Shown here in pieces: positions 31,838-33,575 of a stretch of 33,575 bases of DNA. This DNA comes from Anaerolineales bacterium (lineage in GTDB: Bacteria; Chloroflexota; Anaerolineae; Anaerolineales; Villigracilaceae). The first letter of the stretch is position 1; every line of letters begins with the position of its first letter. The position numbers and the translations under genes are program-made. The DNA lies in NCBI GenBank assembly GCA_020060235.1, contig JAGVAO010000210.1:1-33575 (forward strand), given 5' to 3'. The notes under the pieces are model-generated. The model searched no databases. It saw only the letters and a list, made by a program, of their open reading frames with translations, and was not told the origin of the DNA.

Positions 31838-33370
31838 ATGACCCAAATTGTCGAATGTATCCCTAACTTTTCCGAAGCCCGCCGCCCCGAAGTGGTGGAG
31901 CAGATTTTGGCCGCCATCACTGCCGTGCCTGAAGTCAGCCTGCTCGACCACTCCTCGGATAATGACCATAACCGCACCGTCGTCACCTATGCCGGGCCGC
32001 CCGCCGCCGTTGAGGAAGCCGCCTTCCAGGCCATCAAGAAAGCCGCCGAACTCATCGACCTCGACCAGCACAGCGGCGAACATCCGCGCCTGGGGGCGAC
32101 CGATGTCGTGCCCTTTGTGCCGATTTCCGGCGTCAGCATGGATGAGTGCGTCGCCATGGCCCGTCACCTCGGCCAGCGCGTCGGCGACGAGTTGGGAATT
32201 CCGGTCTATCTGTACGAATATGCCGCGCTCAAACCGGAGCGCAGCGGGCTGGAGACCATCCGCAAAGGCCAGTATGAAGCCATCAAGGAAGAAATCGGCA
32301 TTAAACCCGAGCGCGACCCCGACTACGGCCCGAAGAAACTGCCCAAAGCCGGGGCGGTTGTCATTGGCGCGCGCGACCCGCTGGTGGCCTTCAACGTCTA
32401 CCTGACCACCGACGATGTTTCCGTCGCCGATAAAATTGCCCGCGCCGTGCGCCACTCCTCCGGCGGATTGCGCTTCGTCAAAGGCATGGGCATCCTGGTT
32501 GATGGCCGCGCCCAGGTCTCGATGAACCTGACCAACTTCCGTAAGACGCCCATCGCCCGGGTGGTCGAGTTCGTGCGCCGCGAGGCCGCCCGCTACGGGG
32601 CTGACATTCACCACACCGAACTGGTCGGCCTCGTTCCGCAGGAAGCCCTGGTCGATGCCGCCGTCTGGTACACCCAACTGGACCAGTTCGACAAATCCCA
32701 AATTCTCGAAAGCCGCCTGGCGGGTGGTGGACGGCAGGTCGAAGACGCCAAAACCGCCTTCCTCGACGATGTCGCCGCTGGAACGCCCGCCCCCGGCGGC
32801 GGGTCTGCCGCTGCTTATGCCGGGGCGCTCGGCGCCGCCCTGGCTTCGATGATGGCCCGCCTGACGGTCGGAAAAAAGAAATATGTCGAAATCGAACCCG
32901 AAATGATGAAATTGCTCGACGAAGCCGAATCCCTGCGCGCCGACCTGACCAGGGCCATCGACGAAGACGCCGCCGCCTTCGATACCGTCCTGCAAGCCTT
33001 CAAACTTCCCAAACTGACCCCCGAAGAAGAACAGGCCCGCGAGGAAGCCATCCAGCAGGCCACCCTGCACGCCAGCGAAGTGCCGCTGCAAGCCGCCCGC
33101 AAATGCCTGCGCGTCATGGAAATCTGCACCCGCGCTGCCATGATTGGCAACCTGAACGCCATTTCAGACGCCGCCAGCGGGGCTGTCATGGCCAGGGCCG
33201 CCTTTACCGCCGCCGGGTACAACGTGCGCATCAACGTCCACAGCCTGCACACCAAAGACCTCGGTGCGTCCCTGCTCTTCGAACTCGAATCGCTCGAAGC
33301 CCGCGCCATCCAAATCGAGAAGGAACTCAAAACCGTCCTCAACGACCGCGGCGGGTTTGGCATTCCTTGA
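31838..33370 (+). CDS. Fused glutamate formimidoyltransferase / formimidotetrahydrofolate cyclodeaminase
   Basis: A 510-residue bifunctional enzyme. The N-terminal formiminotransferase (about 1-300) shows QIVECIPNFSEARR, HNRTVVTYAGPP, EHPRLGATDVVPFVPI and ELVGLVPQEALVDAA. The cyclodeaminase (about 315-500) starts with FLDDVAAGTPAPGGGSAAA and continues with helical KKKYVEIEPEM and AALTVGK-like sequence. It moves the formimino group of formiminoglutamate to tetrahydrofolate and releases ammonia, ending histidine breakdown and feeding one-carbon metabolism. The fusion mirrors the animal enzyme. No hut genes are nearby. GGAG lies 5 nt before the ATG at 31838. A strong terminator follows. Confidence 0.94.
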   Translation: MTQIVECIPNFSEARRPEVVEQILAAITAVPEVSLLDHSSDNDHNRTVVTYAGPPAAVEEAAFQAIKKAAELIDLDQHSGEHPRLGATDVVPFVPISGVSMDECVAMARHLGQRVGDELGIPVYLYEYAALKPERSGLETIRKGQYEAIKEEIGIKPERDPDYGPKKLPKAGAVVIGARDPLVAFNVYLTTDDVSVADKIARAVRHSSGGLRFVKGMGILVDGRAQVSMNLTNFRKTPIARVVEFVRREAARYGADIHHTELVGLVPQEALVDAAVWYTQLDQFDKSQILESRLAGGGRQVEDAKTAFLDDVAAGTPAPGGGSAAAYAGALGAALASMMARLTVGKKKYVEIEPEMMKLLDEAESLRADLTRAIDEDAAAFDTVLQAFKLPKLTPEEEQAREEAIQQATLHASEVPLQAARKCLRVMEICTRAAMIGNLNAISDAASGAVMARAAFTAAGYNVRINVHSLHTKDLGASLLFELESLEARAIQIEKELKTVLNDRGGFGIP

Positions 33371-33373
33371 TGG

Positions 33374-33412
33374 AGTCCCTAAAGGCTTCCAAAACCTTTA
33401 GGGACTTTATTT
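33374..33412 (+). terminator. Intrinsic terminator after the formimidoyltransferase gene
   Basis: AGTCCCTAAAGG (33374-33385), a 9-nt loop and CCTTTAGGGACT (33395-33406) give twelve perfect pairs, followed by TTATTTAA. It starts 3 nt after the stop codon. Its GAGTCC/GGACT ends resemble the arms of the palindrome at 3901-3954. Confidence 0.88.
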
Positions 33413-33419
33413 AATCGAC

Positions 33420-33575
33420 ATGATTGGTAGCGTCTCTCCCCCCAGGCGACTCCTGACTCTCGTCGTTGTCTCCCTGCTCCTGGCCGCCTGCGGCGCGGAA
33501 CGCGCTCCCCTGCGCCCCGATTCTGCGCCGACCAACCCCGCCGACCCGACGCCGCTTTCCGCCGCCGGGAGCCAG
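33420..33575 (+). CDS. N-terminus of a lipoprotein, cut by the window edge
   Basis: An ATG at 33420 opens a frame of 52 codons running off the right edge. The first residues (MIGSVSPPRRLLTLVVVSLL) form a signal peptide, and LLAAC is a lipobox with Cys near residue 24. A Pro/Thr/Ala-rich tether follows, as in Gram-positive-style or diderm lipoproteins such as binding proteins. No domain is yet visible, so function cannot be named. There is no clear ribosome site. Confidence 0.7.
   Translation, partial: MIGSVSPPRRLLTLVVVSLLLAACGAERAPLRPDSAPTNPADPTPLSAAGSQ

Noticed and set aside
31571-33091. Long open frame (about 500 codons) on the minus strand over the formimidoyltransferase gene
   Set aside because: It mirrors a clear FTCD enzyme, is Gly/Phe/Asp-rich without any recognizable domain, and reflects high-GC codon bias.

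Overview
This is a GC-rich, gene-dense bacterial chromosome segment. Many genes overlap by 4 nt, several start almost at their predicted transcription start, and short palindromes are scattered between and inside genes. These traits, with the tandem SDR-DUF2867 proteins, long PAS/GAF signalling proteins and a cytosolic LacI-like histidine kinase, suggest Chloroflexota, probably Anaerolineae. That placement is an inference from gene content, not from a marker gene. I see no insertion sequence, prophage, CRISPR array, rRNA or replication origin.

Left part (1-5330): an MFS transporter (-), divergent from two tandem SDR-DUF2867 paralogues (+), then a TPR/Yip1 membrane protein. The second SDR paralogue carries a 54-bp nested palindrome in frame at the point where about 60 residues of its DUF2867 domain are missing.

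Metabolic core (5327-13820): a promoter, a cobalamin riboswitch and an intrinsic terminator precede a corrinoid-type ABC importer operon (btuF-like, btuC-like, btuD-like). It converges on a minus-strand assimilatory sulfur/siroheme operon: sulfite reductase, SUMT, APS/PAPS reductase, precorrin-2 dehydrogenase, glutamyl-tRNA reductase. The operon reduces sulfate-derived sulfur and makes the siroheme its sulfite reductase needs. Its 456-nt upstream region holds the best discovery in the window: a near-consensus promoter, an almost leaderless 39-codon ORF with six alternating Cys codons (C-A-C-M-C-S-C-T-C-M-C), and two successive intrinsic terminators. This is the layout of a cysteine-sensing ribosome-mediated attenuator.

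Middle (13940-26424): a CatE-like two-domain VOC protein; a 1215-aa PAS4-GAF3-HD-GYP protein; a three-gene minus operon (M23 peptidase, SDR with altered catalytic residues, DinB-like protein); a 1068-aa soluble histidine kinase with an N-terminal LacI-type binding domain; and a minus operon of an EamA-like membrane protein, an alkaline-phosphatase-superfamily phosphodiesterase and Era.

Right part (26425-33575): a repeat-rich spacer, a GIY-YIG protein, tRNA-Arg(TCG) with a partial duplicate of its 3' end, a MoxR-DUF58-MBL operon (+), a cytochrome b5-like protein and a PfkB kinase (-), a fused formimidoyltransferase-cyclodeaminase (+) with a strong terminator, and the start of a lipoprotein gene that runs off the right edge. 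The left edge may hold the first 22 codons of another membrane protein on the minus strand.
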